Source: Plectrocnemia conspersa
Lineage: Eukaryota; Arthropoda; Insecta; Trichoptera; Polycentropodidae
NCBI GenBank assembly: GCA_009617715.1
Contig: VTFK01000088.1
Location: 248,001 to 312,000, forward strand
Direction: 5' to 3'
Length of the DNA stretch: 64,000 nucleotides
Positions 1 to 13,700 of the stretch are shown piece by piece. The position numbers and the translations under genes are program-made. The first letter of the stretch is position 1. Each line of letters opens with the position of its first letter. The notes under the pieces are model-generated. The model was not told where the DNA came from. It saw only the letters and a list, made by a program, of their open reading frames with translations, and did not search any database.

Positions 1-2042
1 TAATATCGTACTCGTTTAAAAATAAAGTATTAAATAAAGTAACTTAAAGATTTCATCTAACATCAATTTTATGTTATGTATTATTTTACTAGCGACTTCA
101 AGCGTTACACACGAATTTGAAGCTGATGTGCTTATTAATTTATATATGTTGACTTTTCAGTCAGGTGATACAAATATATGGTTTTTCATTAATCTATACA
201 CGTTTTTGCGCTTAGTTTATTTTTCGCAACGCAGATAATAAAGAGCTGTCAACTTCTGTGCATTTACAGCGTCGAATTTTACCCTTGCGTAATATTACTA
301 TACGAAACGTTAACACATCTATCTCTATTCCATTTCCATCGATTAGGTAGCGAGATGTGCGTTTTGTATGCAAACACAGGGTGCACTTTCACTGTTGTGA
401 ACGTGCTGAGCGTTATTACTTCGACGTGACAGTATAAATCAGGAATGGTCAACATTTATGACCGTGAATTTAAAGTATTGCACAATTTCCTAACTTCTAC
501 TAAAATATATTAAAATGATTATTTCATATTCTGTATGAATAATATTTAGTAATAAATATAAATATATATGGTTGACAAACCCTGTTATAAATTATCATTG
601 AACGACACGTCTCGTATAAATCGTTTGTTTTGAACAGTGGCCAAGCATAGCTTTCGATTTTGCACAAAAGCATTTGATCAAAATCGCACTTGATTGTCCA
701 GTTATATAATATAATAGTAACAGACAGTTTCAATACATAAAAACTCAACAATAAATCAAATTAATACAGTCAATTACTTCATGTTAACCAATACAGTCAT
801 TAATGTGATGCAATGCCTATCATTTTCTTATCGCGTCATCTTAAAAAAGGTACATATTACATAACGTCAATTCATAATATTTTTCTAAAATTAATTGCTA
901 CATATAAACCTTTCTCTGAGTAACTCCCAACTGTTAAGTATTATGTCAAAACACTTATTGCGACTTAAAATGTCAGCTTTAGACAAATTAATGCATAACC
1001 TTATAAACTAATAATTACATAATAAACATATACATAATTGCATAGATAATTATTATTGATTTCATTGAACGAGAAATGTTTAATAATATACTTATTTAAT
1101 TTAGCCTCGCTCACATTATATTAAATAATTAAATACGATAGCATAAATCGCATAAAACCATAATACAGGATGTTTCTAAAGATATAAAAATTAAACTAAA
1201 GAACATAAAAATATGTTAAAACATAAATTAAAGAAAATAATAAATCATTTGTGTTACGAATCTATAAAATAATTAAGTAAGACACGCATTTATTTACTTA
1301 TTTTATCAAAATATGTCAAGTATGTCTGTCATAAAAATATAAATGTAGTATTTTTAATTCAAGTATATGTTAAGATCATTTAGAAAATGTCTTAAAATAA
1401 TAATTTTTAAAATAGATGCTTTAGTGTAAATCAAAATTGTTTAACTAAATTACTAGTATCTTATTGTACGAACTTTATATACATCGATAATATCCTAAAG
1501 CTAGTAATGAATCAATAACAAATATTATAAGATGCATATAACTGCAGATGAAATAAATTTACTATTAATATTAGAGAAGCTTATGGAAAAACAGAAAAAA
1601 AAAATTTAGTTTCTATATTATATAGTTATATTTTCTAAGATTTTATTTAACATAAAAGATAAACAACAGTTTGATTTTAATAAAATAATTTTTTCAGACT
1701 CGAACGCTAAATATTATATTTATATATAATAATTTTCACAAATATATTTTATTTAGTTGATAAAACTTTCTTTTTACTCTAAATTTATACTTTATATGTA
1801 CACTTTATTTATAAATTACATGCTAGATGCAAATATTTCTTAAAATGAAATAAATAATTATTGTCTTATTGAAAACAGCGTAAGTTTATTTCACATAAGG
1901 TAAATATATTTTAACTAAAATATTTTTTTCTTACAGAGCTTGGTCACTATATGATTTTTGTTTCCAAACGATTTTGTACTACATATTAAAATCTATCTTT
2001 AGTAAAAGACACATATTTTTGAAATTTTGATTTGTTTTCCGA
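1..2042. other. AT-rich intergenic DNA, nothing recognised
   Basis: Very AT-rich sequence with poly-A/T runs and short repeats. The only frame of note (524-751, minus) looks like chance. A somewhat GC-richer patch lies at about 330-440, with no coding signal. Confidence 0.6.
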
Positions 2043-2433
2043 CATATTGTAAAAAGTAGACAGCGGCGCGAAATCCTTTCAGGATTAAGATTTTACCGTC
2101 CGATAGTAAATAAAATTTATTTACTATCGGGCGGTAAAATCTTAATCCTGTAAATAAAATTTATTTACTATCGGGCGGTAAAATCTTAATCCTGAAAGGA
2201 TTTCGCGCCGCTTTCTACTTTTACAATATGCCGGAAGCCTAGCACACCCTGAATATACCGTATATTCAGGGGTGTGCTAGGCTTCCGGCATATTGTAAAA
2301 AGTAGACAGCGGCGCGAAATCCTTTCAGGATTAAGATTTTACCGTCCGATAGTAAATATACTTGAATATACCGTATATTCAAGGTGTGCTAGGCACTCTG
2401 TAAAGCATTTATTTAATAAATGCTTTACAGAGT
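2043..2433. repeat. Nested palindrome array (fold-back element)
   Basis: One arm of about 69 bases occurs as 2043-2111 (+), 2119-2150 (-, partial), 2163-2230 (-) and 2289-2357 (+), with only scattered single-base differences. The spacer between the last two copies (2231-2288) is itself a palindrome around GAATATACCGTATATTC. A similar palindrome lies at 2360-2382, and a separate 17-base-arm hairpin at 2395-2433. The 44-base unit 2107-2150 is repeated exactly at 2151-2194. No target duplication or protein was found. It could be a fold-back transposon, a template-switching product, or partly an assembly artefact. Confidence 0.85.
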
Positions 2434-5400
2434 GTGTTGTTTACAGGAAGTAAGAAACAAATAGTGAGATTTTAATTGCTAATTAAAGTATAAATTTATC
2501 AATTATTTAAAATTTTATTGTATAAAATTTTTATAAATTAATATTAGTTATTAATCTAAAAAGCAATATGTCAATTCAATATTTTTAAAGAAAAACAAGA
2601 TTTTTTAAATTTTAAATTTAAATTGAAGAAAGACAAACTTGGTAAATCACCATCTTTTCTGCTCGAAAAGTTAACAATAAACAATATTGTTCAAAAAATA
2701 TATTCTATGATATTTTTTATTTCGGAAAATAAGTTATTTTTAAGTAAATAAATATCAATTGCTAGTAATTTTAGATATTTTTCTCTTTAAGAATAATTAT
2801 CTTAGAAAATAATTTAGAAAGGGTAAAAATGTTTTCGAAAATTAAACAAAATAAAAATATTTTGTATACATAAATTCATAATGGTATTTTTTTTATAAAC
2901 ATCATTGCTACGGGATAAACTGGTTGTGATGCGATTACTGCCATTATTTTAAATATATCGCCTTTAAAACTTTTCATAAAAATATTTTTTTTTATGAAAA
3001 GTTTTAAAACCGCTAAAAAGCTTGATTCACCATCTTGTTTTAAAATAGCGGCTTTTCAAAAAAAAAATAAAAAATCATAACTCAGTTAAATAAAATTTTA
3101 AAGCAAATGTTTTATAATAAAAAAAAGTTAATATTAAAAAAAAAAAAAATTATATTTATACTGGATATAACTACCGATATTTTATTTGTATCGCCATGAA
3201 ATTTTTAAGAAAAATTACTATCTGTGATTTTTTTTATTTGGAAAAAATTATTTAAAATAAATAAGTCCTTAAATCATGGGAATTCATAACCACATGTACA
3301 AATACGACAAATCTATGAACAAATAAACAACTCAGCCGTACAATGGGTAAAATATAAATATTGGGCATAAGATTTTTTCGGTTAGGGTTAATGTCGGAAT
3401 TACAGCATCATTTTTTGAATACACTAATATTAAAAATATGCTCTAAAAATTTAAACTTTTGCATAAAAAAATGTATTACAAAGCCATTTACGTAGCAATA
3501 ACCAATGTTTCCGTTGTTCATAAAAATCGATAGTGACTAGAAAAACCATATATCGTAATATGCGCATTAAGCAAAGTCCATTTCGCAGATGACCATATAA
3601 TGAATATTACTTTAAAATTATGACTTTTCTATAATTCGCACATTTGCGGCGTTATTGAATCGCTTAGTACTAAGTCACTTGCCTTGACATTAATGTCTCA
3701 TTTTCTTTTATTAGCTTTGAACTAGAAAATGTAATGAATACATTTTAAGAATCATTGCAAAAAAAATACAAATTATATCTATTTTTTTATTGTTTTAAAA
3801 TTGATACGCGTATTAAATAATTGCGTATCTGATGTAACATACGCAATTATAATTTTATTTTAAAATTCGTTGTGAAAGATAATGAACGTAAATCACTGAA
3901 AAGATACGTGAGGATAAAATTTACGATATATACTTTTTATTTAAATAGTGTTTTGATTAGCATCTAATTTTTTATGCTGACATGTATTAAATAAAACAAT
4001 AAAAGGGGTTCTTACAATGCGATGAGCGTCGCCTTTTAACGTTAATTCAATTTTAATTTGTAAGTTTGTATGTAAACATTGTAACGGCGCTTTTCTTGGT
4101 TCTTTGGTTTCCTTTTTTTCGTGCCATGAAAAATTTAATAACCCTTGGCAATTGTCCACGCCGGAAACCGGAACGTTGGCTTTGTACAATGTCAGCAGTG
4201 CGAATAACGTAATTTATATAGTAGGAAAAAGGCTAATAACCATGAATGTATGCTTTGAATATTTTTAATATCATCAGATCTTTTTTAAAAAATGGTAATT
4301 TATTTTTGTGTGAAGTTTGTTATATTTTGACATATGAAAAATTACTATCAAACAATTAAAATACTTTAGATTAATTAGAAAGAGTATTCAACTTTGTGTA
4401 TATAAGCAAAAAAACATATAGAGATTAAGAACATCTAGAAAAACCTAATCTAATTCCGATCTTATAGACATGATATAAATTAAAAACTACTAGGCTTCAT
4501 ATTGAATTTAAACCCAGATCTATCCTGTTAATATATTAGATATTTTAGGCTCACAAAAATAAATACTTTTTCACTTATATATAAGTCAAAGAAATTTTTT
4601 TAGTTATACATTATTAGTTTTATAACAGTCCTTGAATATAAATTTCATTTAATTATTACACGCACGAGCAAACAAAAAGATGTTTATAAAACTTGTCAAT
4701 CAAACATTTTGTGTTGCCAAACATAAACATGTCTCAATTATTTCATACACATAAAAAACAATATTTGTTCAACACTTATATTTATATCGAACACTGATGT
4801 GAAATTTAATTCGGCAAATATATATTTCAAAGATTTCTTGCCGTTTTATTACGACATCGTTATCATACTTTAAATTATTAAAATAAAAGTAATACACCAT
4901 GTAGAAATTGACGTGATTTTTTTCTAAAGATCAATTAAATATGCTAACAAGACCTTCGTTAATATATTGATTCATTGCGTACTTAAGACGAAAAGAATCA
5001 ATGACATTTAGATCACTAATTATCCTCAAACAAGTCATTATATATGCATTGTTTAGGATACAAAAAAATATGCAGTTATCGATGTGAGATAAATGGAAAA
5101 ATAGCTTTGTGTTGATTAGTAAACATATAAGACTATTTGAAAAGCTTTATACTTTGTGTTTGCTTATGAATTAAAATACGTTCATTATGTGTCCGGCTAT
5201 TGAAATTATGCGAGAAGTCACAATTCATTTGTATCCGGGTATAAATGATCATATTAGCTTATTTTATAAATAAACAACATATGGGTACATAACTATGAAA
5301 TTTCGCACAGGAGGAAAAACTAGTATGTAAAACGTTTTTAGCGATAATTGCAGCGAATGGTTGTCGAACTTGACCGAGACCGTTCAGGTGTTCAATACAA

Positions 5401-5700
5401 AAGTTTTTATATTTATATTTTCGTCTATAATATATTTAAATTTTATTGTAGATATCATCGGATAATGATTGAGACGACTTATTAATAAAAAAAATTAATA
5501 CATATGTTAGAATAAGATATTTTATGCTAGCTGAAATAGATCATTATTAGAGAATGTACACCTAGCACGATTTTAATTAATCATCACGTTATTAATACAT
5601 GAGATTAAAAAATCTAGGTACACATAATCTGTGATGATTGATTGAAATTATAATATTATAATAAACACTCTCTCTGAAATTAAAAAAATAAATTGAAAAA
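2434..5700. other. AT-rich intergenic DNA with a perfect inverted repeat
   Basis: At 2963-2982 and 2989-3008 there is a perfect 20-base inverted repeat with a 6-base loop. Flanking words (a CACCATCTT motif near 2648 and 3030; similar segments near 2710 and 3215) suggest an old degenerate repeat. A minus-strand frame at 3941-4189 (82 codons) lies in a slightly GC-richer patch but matches nothing I recognise. Confidence 0.5.
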
Positions 5701-5714
5701 AATTGGGTATATAT

Positions 5715-5772
5715 TGGGATTCAAACCCAGGACTTTTAGCTCAATAGTCAGCGACTTATGCCACTCGTCTAT
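5715..5772 (-). repeat. tRNA-like (SINE-type) sequence, tentative
   Basis: The minus strand contains a Pol III B-box-like GGGTTTGAATCCC preceded by an A-box-like TGGCATAAGTCG about 30 bases upstream. The T-arm loop (TTTGAAT) fits, but the acceptor stem does not pair, so this is a SINE or tRNA relic rather than a working tRNA. Confidence 0.35.
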
Positions 5773-6129
5773 GGTTGTGTTAATATTAATTATGGGTTAA
5801 AAAATATAATTTAAATATTATATGTAAATCAAAGTTTTACGACTACAATATAAATAAATATGTATTACATATTTATTTATATTGTATTTTTATTTTTAAT
5901 CTTTTTATTTTTATTTTTAATATGATTCTCACTCAAGTAGAACAAGTCAATAAATAGGATTTTCCCAAGCAAAAGGATAAAGTATATTAAAAGTCTAAGA
6001 ACCGAATTTTGATAATCATGTTAATATTGTTTCGCCAATGATTTATTTTGCAAAAATCGTGATAAAATTTAGACCACTTCACACTGTATATAGACTTGCG
6101 AAAATTACCACGTATTAACTGGGTAACAT

Positions 6130-6660
6130 CTTTGATTTGTGCCAGAAAGAATAAAAATCTATCGAGATAGCATCTCTTGATTCAACTGGAGGTCTATAAA
6201 AGTTAATTTAACGATTCAACCGCGAAGTAGCGACGTCGAACTCTACGAATATTGATTTTTCTCATGTATAAAGTTTCGTAACAAAGTTACTCCGTTAATA
6301 CATTGCACATGTGCCAGTGAGGAATGCAGGTGTACGAAAACGTACGGAAGTTGTGAAATGCATCTCAAAAGAAAATCAACGTGGAAAAAAATAATAATAA
6401 TATCCTACCGACGTTTGTTTTTTGATAATGGACAAATTGGCGACAAGTCGATAATCAGAACAATTTCACGCTATAAATGTACCGTATTTTTTGTATCTTA
6501 ACGAAATCTCGTTTCAATCGAGCCGATACGTTAATGTGATAATTTATGTATTGATTTTTTCTTTGAATTCGGCCCGTTAGATCTTGTTTTTGTGACTTGA
6601 AAACGTTGCGTATAAAAGCGATTGCAGTTAAACAAAAATGTCATAATTTCAACGGCGCTT
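6130..6660. other. CpG-richer non-coding patch
   Basis: This stretch has clearly more C, G and CpG than its surroundings and few poly-A/T runs, but no convincing frame. It may be regulatory or a relic of an older sequence; nothing specific could be identified. Confidence 0.25.
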
Positions 6661-6743
6661 AAATTGTTTTAAATTATGTGCAATCAGGAAACAGATTATA
6701 TAAATAAATTTAAATTTATATAATTTTTATTTATTTAAATTAA

Positions 6744-6990
6744 ATTAAGACAGGTTATCCCAATGCGTCATAATGGTTAGAAACAGTACATAGTAATATT
6801 ACAATCCACAAAAAAATAAAATAAAAAATTGTACATGGTACGAAAAAAAACATTGAATATTAAAATTAAATGGTAGGAATCAGACCAGCTCCTCTTAGCT
6901 GACATTAAACACATCGAGACGAAATCAAAGCAGTGCCAAAATGGATTGAAGAAGTTTCTATGGATAATTATTTAAAACAAACTAGCAGAA
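6744..6990. repeat. Dispersed repeat, copy 1 (partner at 41077-41273)
   Basis: It begins with a GGTTATCCCAATGCGTCATAATGG-like block, followed by a poly-A-rich stretch and then AATCAGACCAGCTCCTCTTAGCTGACATTA-like sequence at about 6878-6907. The same blocks in the same order and orientation recur near 41077 and 41243. It is probably the end of a retroelement or a non-autonomous element; the family is unknown. Confidence 0.6.
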
Positions 6991-6999
6991 GCTGACAAC

Positions 7000-8498
7000 A
7001 CTGCAATTAGTTTATAGTTATTTATGCAATGTCATCTTTTAATGAATATGGGTGACTTTTATGCATTTCCAAAGGTCTGGAAATGATGAATTTTTGAGGA
7101 TCAGATCAAAAATACGTTTTAGAGAAACTGCAAGAATGTATGAATCAAATCAGGCCATAAAAACTTTACCTTCTCAAAGCTGTATTTATGATCTGAGCAC
7201 TAAAGATCAAACATATACAATAAGGAAGCGATTTTACGTAAAGCAAAAAAGATTCCTCGAAAACAGAACAGAAATATTGCTCAAAACCATCGGAGTTCAT
7301 AACCTTTGGAAATTATTTGTAATGCAAGATTATTTACCTGTATTTTTTTATAGGAAATAAGTACATGATAAAATTAATTATATATAATTTTACAATTAAA
7401 ACAAATCTTTAATATTACCAAATTGTAATCGTGTAACATATATTTTTATATATCGGTACAGCTACAATACTAATATATGAACTTTTACATGGTCCACAGA
7501 TTCTCTACTTTTAACCAAGAAATGTATACAAATTAAAATAACTAGTTATGATGCAAATATGCAAATATATCATCGTAAATCGTGATGAAAGATAAACAAT
7601 GATTAAATCCGATCTTTGGTTAAACTTAACCTACTTTCGAATAGAATTGTGCATACAAAACTTAATTATTGTGTTGATTAGGAAACATCATTGAGTGTTG
7701 CTAAAATATTGAACAACGAATCTACCGCAAAAGAACGAAAGTTACAGAAAAAACTAGCGCTGATATCTGAGTAATTGCGAGTGAAACACAATTTGCCTAT
7801 TTTTTACGACATTGATTGCCTAATTTTGGCGTCAATCAAGACAAATCAGCTGCATTGTGTTTTCATTTTTATGTACATATGTATATGTATATAAATCATA
7901 TGATGCATTTTCCTTATTAAATATGCGCATTTAATACTCGTACAGTAGCGTGGATTTTTTTCTGAACATAACAAATATTTACTTGGGAGTTGAATCGGAT
8001 AAATATAGTCGTGATTTAATTTTTCATCTTCTTCATATTTTTTTAGAGACTGTAGTTTAAATATTAGGATATACATGTTATATTGCTAGATAGATAACTA
8101 GTTTTTTAAATTAATAAGCACTTGATTTGTTATGAGGAAGGCGTATGTAAAAAAATAAGGTTTTTTTATTGTCAATGGTAACCTACTTTTAGTGATAAAA
8201 TATTTAAATCTTCAATGAAAAGTAATTGAAAATCATAGGGAAGCTATTTTTGGTTCAGTTTCTATTATTTATTACGACGTCTTTATACTGATTTATAGTG
8301 AAACAACATTCAGATATCAGTACACAAAACTTTAACACCACATTATAAAAGGTATTTTTTGAAGTGATTGTAAGCTTATTACACCTAACTACAATAGATT
8401 AAACATATTTTAGAATAATCTTTTTTACGAGCGGCAAATTTTCATATGGCCTTACAGAATTGTGTATTATTACTTTGACATAAAATTGCTTATAAGTA
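7000..8498. other. AT-rich DNA with no assigned feature
   Basis: A plus-strand frame of 102 codons at 7052-7360 begins inside ATGCATTTCC and continues through basic-rich sequence. It has no recognised motif, and I treat it as chance or a decayed repeat. Nothing else is seen. Confidence 0.4.
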
Positions 8499-8686
8499 CA
8501 GTAGACCCCCAATAACACGGTACATTTAGGTGCTCGTTTCTGTGAGCCAAGGATATGATATTTCACCAAACGCGCCTGATTCATACATACGTATTACAAA
8601 AAAATGTATGAGTATTTTCTAATCCTCCAACTACACGCACTTAAATAGCACGTTCGCAATTTACCGTATTATTGGTAAGTCCACTG
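8499..8686. mobile_element. pogo/Tigger-like MITE, 188 bp
   Basis: The terminal inverted repeat starts CAGTAGACCCCCAATAACAC at 8499 and its mate ends near GGTAAGTCCACTG at 8686. About 25 positions pair with a few mismatches. The CAGTAGAC-type end and the left TA flank are typical of pogo/Tigger (IS630-Tc1-mariner) elements. The interior has no transposase. The right-hand TA is not preserved, consistent with age. Confidence 0.65.
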
Positions 8687-10314
8687 TGCATTATTTTTGT
8701 TATTTAATTTTTGAGAACAGTACAAAGCATGAATTTATTATCAATAAAAGTAAAATCCTAATCCTAAATAGATTTTGCGCAGCTGTTTACTTGCATTATT
8801 ATTAGCAAAAAATAAAAATGGAGGTATATATTTTGTTTGGAATATGTATTGAAATATTCTATATAAGTAAAACAGTTAAAATAAAATGTTAGAAGTATGT
8901 TAATATTACACAAATATAAAGTTCTAAAATACAGTTTTTTCATTAATGATACATTTGAATTAAGATGTTTTGATTTTCCAATTTCGCTCAAATCAGTTGT
9001 AGTTTGAGTATGTTTAAATTAAATTAAAACCAGATTTTCCATAAGAATTTTATAGATATGCTAAAATAAAAACTGTATATAAATGTTTATTTTTCTAAAG
9101 ATGCGTCGCTTTCAAAAATATCCTTAATCAAGAATTACCTAGCGCTATTTAAAAAAATGCAAAAGTAATCAATGAAACAATATTTTAACATTTTCATCAA
9201 TTAAGAAACTCATGGAAGTTGGGAAAATGAGTCCTGAGAATTAAATTAAAATACTAAAAATATGTGCCCCTAAAAAAACATTGGACTGCAGTTGGTATTG
9301 TCCAATATGACATTTTTAACATATGGCAAACACTCATAGCTAAGATTTACTATATGCTACTGAAACGCATCCTTTTGAAATAATTTAGATAATTATTCAG
9401 AAGAAATTTTAATGCTTGCAAGAAAATGCAGTAAAATGTTTTAGGTTAAGAAATATTACCTCACTCTCCATATCTCCTGACATTTCTCCAACCGATTATC
9501 ATTTTTTTACATTAAATAATCACATGATAAGTATAATCAGGATTTTCTAAATTATTTGGAAAGAGATACAGAACGTTATTATTTTTTAATTAAATATTTT
9601 TTTCTCAAAAAAATTCTGCTTCTACAAAATTGAACAAACTTTTTTGATTCCCTGATAATAACTTTATAATTATACTTAGCGATTATTATAAATGGTAAGA
9701 ATAAAAACTTCTGTTATTATTGTTATTAAATCTACTGCTTTAATAAAAAAATATGATCTTAAAGAGCTCTTAAGAATATATATTTTTTAAATACATAGAT
9801 TCTGAATATTGCTTCTGATAACGTTGGCAACTTTAATGTCTGTTATTAATGTTTGGCATAGCTGACAAATATAAGGATGCAACTAAAATAATACAAGCTT
9901 TCTGGAATTTAGAATAAGAGAACAAAGGCCAAACTTGACCAAGATGAAACTGCAATATAATTTGCGAACACTTGTAAACATTACAGAGCTAATTTAAAAG
10001 TTGTTTCTATCTTAATGGGATGAAAGTTAAACCAAAGATCTGCCTTTTTTATGATATAAATTTTTAACCTAACCAATGATTAACTCATTTATGGTAGAAC
10101 AAAAAACTACTGTAAAACGAGCTATAAAGTTTTAATTCCGTTTGTTGTTACAATTTTGTCGTATCTATACGAATCATGAGTTGAAAATGACGATATCGAT
10201 TAGATGTTCAAAGTGACATGCGGGTTGTCAAATACTGCATCACAGTTTAATGTTATTATTTAATATAAATAACAGCATATTATTTCCATTTTTTAATTTC
10301 TCGTAACTATTGCG
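8687..10314. other. AT-rich intergenic DNA, nothing recognised
   Basis: Only short chance frames and poly-A/T runs are visible. No inverted or tandem repeat of note was found. Confidence 0.5.
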
Positions 10315-10329
10315 ATGAAATTTGTCGCA

Positions 10330-10750
10330 AAGACTATAACTAATTGCTCTATTTATGTTCCTTGTTCAATTTTTTTATTGATATCATCCGCATTTTGTGC
10401 AAATACTATGTCGTTATCAATTGCTATATATACATCTTTGATAAACTGGAGAAACAGTAACGGACTTAGATTGGACCTCTGTGGTACTCCCAAATGATAA
10501 GTTCACAAGATTGATAAATCATACTTTATCGATAGATATTTGAAAGTTGACGTCAAACTGGATTTTAGTATCAAGGGACTTCGTCACCGCTTCAAGAAGT
10601 AAAAGAGATTGGTGATTGTGGAACGAAGTGGTCCACTAAAGCCTGCCTAGTGATTATAGACATACTCGTCGATAATTATATCGAGCAACTTAGCGGGTGT
10701 TTAAAGAAAGGCGACTGGCATAAAGTTTTCTATGTAAGATTTGTAACCAT
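10330..10750 (-). pseudogene. Non-LTR retrotransposon reverse transcriptase fragment
   Basis: Read on the minus strand, one frame gives RSTITNLFYFLK (RT region 2-type, GxRST.tNL..fL) near 10585-10620. A shifted frame gives SLDTKIQFDV and then GVPQRSNLSPLLFLQFIKDV near 10440-10495, the RT motif B (GVPQGSxLSPxLFxLFINDI) that precedes the catalytic box. Frameshifts and stops break it. The endonuclease, ORF1 and 3' end are not visible, so it is a dead LINE remnant, probably of the Jockey/CR1-like radiation. Confidence 0.7.
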
Positions 10751-13700
10751 TTTGTAGATCGAGATGACTTTTGAACACATACATTAATTGTATATAATTA
10801 CTTGAATTAAGCTTATCTATATATTAATTTATTATGCATTATACATGATCATGCTTTATTTTTATCCCGCAGGACATAAAATTCAGTTACAATAAACTAG
10901 TTACTCGATGCGTTCCCAGTCGAAAGAAAACCATTTCGTTCGTTAATTTTCACGCATCACACTAACGTGAAAAGTCGATCTGGTTAACCTTTTTCACTTT
11001 CCGATCGTAAAATCAATTTCGAGGCCAGTATCTGATTATAAAAAATCGTATCATGTGGGATTTTCGCGATCGTTGTGCAAAAATGCGCTGATTTGGGGCA
11101 CAGCCGTCGTCGAGAGTCGGTCAAGTGCGACCTGTAAAGATTTCAAGTTCAAAACCGACGGTCGAGCTTGTTTCGTTGAGCAAAAATCGTTAATATGGTT
11201 AGCGTAACAGTTATGTAACGACCATCGAGAGTGAAAGAATAGCGTGTTATAAAAAAATCGCGGTCAATTTTAGCATTTCGCATCAGAGTTAATGACTGTG
11301 ATGATCGCTACAAGATTTACTTTTAGTCTAAAGCTGTTCGTTTATGATAATATCCACAATGTTTTGTAACATAAGAATATTTGTGACCGTGTGATTTTAT
11401 CATGAATTATTAATAATATATTAATCCACATGGGTTAATAGTGTGAGAGTAGGTCGCGGATTTAAGACACAAGGTTAAACTTGAAGAAGCTTAAAACGAT
11501 TTCAAGACACAAGTAGCGCGATTTTATGACATTAAATACTTAAAATTATACCTCTCGATAATATTCTATATTACTGAAATTCCACTTTATTTTTTTCGTA
11601 TTGAAAAAATATTGGCGACCTTAATGATGAAACACGATAATTGATCAATTGTTTACGCCAAACTGCATTGCAAGAATTTGTAAGACGAATATAAAACGGT
11701 CGTGAAATATATTATATAAAAAATTGCAGAGACTTTTAACGATGAAAAATATACGCTTTGACATAATTTACTCCTATATAATAACAGATTCATTTATTAA
11801 TTTATAACACAAAATAATATATGTTTACAAAAAAAAATGATACCCCTGAACTTAATTAGAGACAAATTCATTGATTTAATTTTTATTAAAATATAATATA
11901 TAACCCCTTTTATTAGAATATACACTCAAAACTGTAACCTAAATTTTTTTTATGCGTATGAAGATTTCCCCTAAATAATAATATTAGAGAAAGTTAAGAA
12001 TTATTTATTTAAATGTAAAATATTTACTAATGTAAATATCCGTTATAAATCAATCAGAAAAAAATATATTAGACCGTGAGAAATATACTTAAACATTAAA
12101 AACTTTAAATACAATTAAAGACCAGTAAAAAAAACTAAATAAATAATTTAATAGAATATGAAAAAAAAATGGTTGCTCCACAAATTTTTAATTAGTATTA
12201 AATTATTCAATATGATTTTAAAATAATATTGACTTAAAATAAATTAGGTTCATTGCACAATAGTTAAGTGCAATCTTCAGTGCTTTACGCAACATTTTTG
12301 CAATGCAATTCTATTCTCGGTGTTGTTTATTATTGAAATAATATTGAAATTACTCACCCTTAAGCGTCGATCAGCAGTTTCACAATAATTTCACCGACAC
12401 AATAATGTCTTTTTTCTAAATGTTCCAAATCTATAACGCAAGTCGTACGATCATATTTTCACACGTTTTTATGTATGCAACGGCCGTCGTGTCGCGCAGT
12501 CGATTTAGATCTGTGGAAAAAATACAATATAGATCAATCAAACGAGAAATGCAAATTATACTATACCAAGTTGCGTAAACATAATTGCTGGTTTGACGCA
12601 ATAATCCATCTCGACGCAAATTACTATGATACAAGCTCATGAAAAAATCGTATTAATCGACAAAAAGTATTTGCATTTTTTCACACTGCTGCATTGTGTT
12701 GCAGTAAAGGATTATTATTATTGAAAAAAGTAATGTTGTGTGCACTTTTGTATGTGTAATAACAATTAAGAACGTAGTAATTCGCACGGTGCATGTTAAA
12801 GTGATTTGTCCTAAATACACAACGTAAATACATAATATAATATTCATACATTGTACAAATGCAAAAATAAACATAGACATTTTTAAGAGTATTAGATCTA
12901 TTTATGTTAACAACGTCTATTGTTAAATAATAATAATATTAGACACCCATTTTGAATGCATTATAATTTCATTTTTAATATTTGACATACACAGTTACAT
13001 TTATTTATAATAAAACTCTGATATTAATTTATAATTAATAAAATAAAATGTATGTTACTATGTGACTATGAAAAATATGATTTCCTAAATTGAGGAAAAG
13101 CCCAGCAGAAATTAATTAAAATAAAAACCGTATAAATAAAATGTCTAAAAGCTAAAAAACTGCAACGCAAAGAAACCTTGAAATTTAATTCCAAGAATGT
13201 TTTATCGTCAGGTACAATTAGGTACTAAGCCCAAGTATTAATTCGTTACACACGAATCTTCACCCGCAATTTCTAAGCTTGGCCGTATTTTTTTCCTTAA
13301 TAATTTTCTCACGTAATTTCGCGATTACTATGTTTGCAATACGCTTGTATAATAAAAATTTAACCGTTTAAGAACTTTCGAAGTAAAGATTGGCGGTTTG
13401 TTGAAGCATGGGAACCCGCGCGTGTGCATGTATGTATTATATGTATGTCAACAGCATCGGAAGAATTTTCGTATTGTAAAAATAAAATGGCATTTAAAAA
13501 TATATTCGCAATTGTGAAAAAATTAATAATAATAACTAGGTGCAAATACGCAATAACCTCAAAAGTGTATTGATGGTCAAAATTTCGGCAAACATTGGAC
13601 TTTTACCTTCGCGGCTTAAATATGCTGGACAAACATACAGTTTGGCGTCAGCTTGCTGTAACTGCTGTTTGTAAATATTTACATGTTTAAAATTGAAAAA

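Noticed and set aside
3941..4189. 82-codon minus-strand frame as a real gene
   Set aside because: The composition is a little better than the background, but there are no motifs, splice context or homology I can recognise.
5715..5772. A functional tRNA gene on the minus strand
   Set aside because: A- and B-box-like words are present, but the acceptor stem does not pair and the anticodon arm is irregular. Kept only as a tentative SINE-like relic.
7052..7360. 102-codon plus-strand frame as a gene
   Set aside because: It is lysine/arginine/isoleucine-rich, has no domain and lies next to a dispersed repeat; chance or a relic is more likely.
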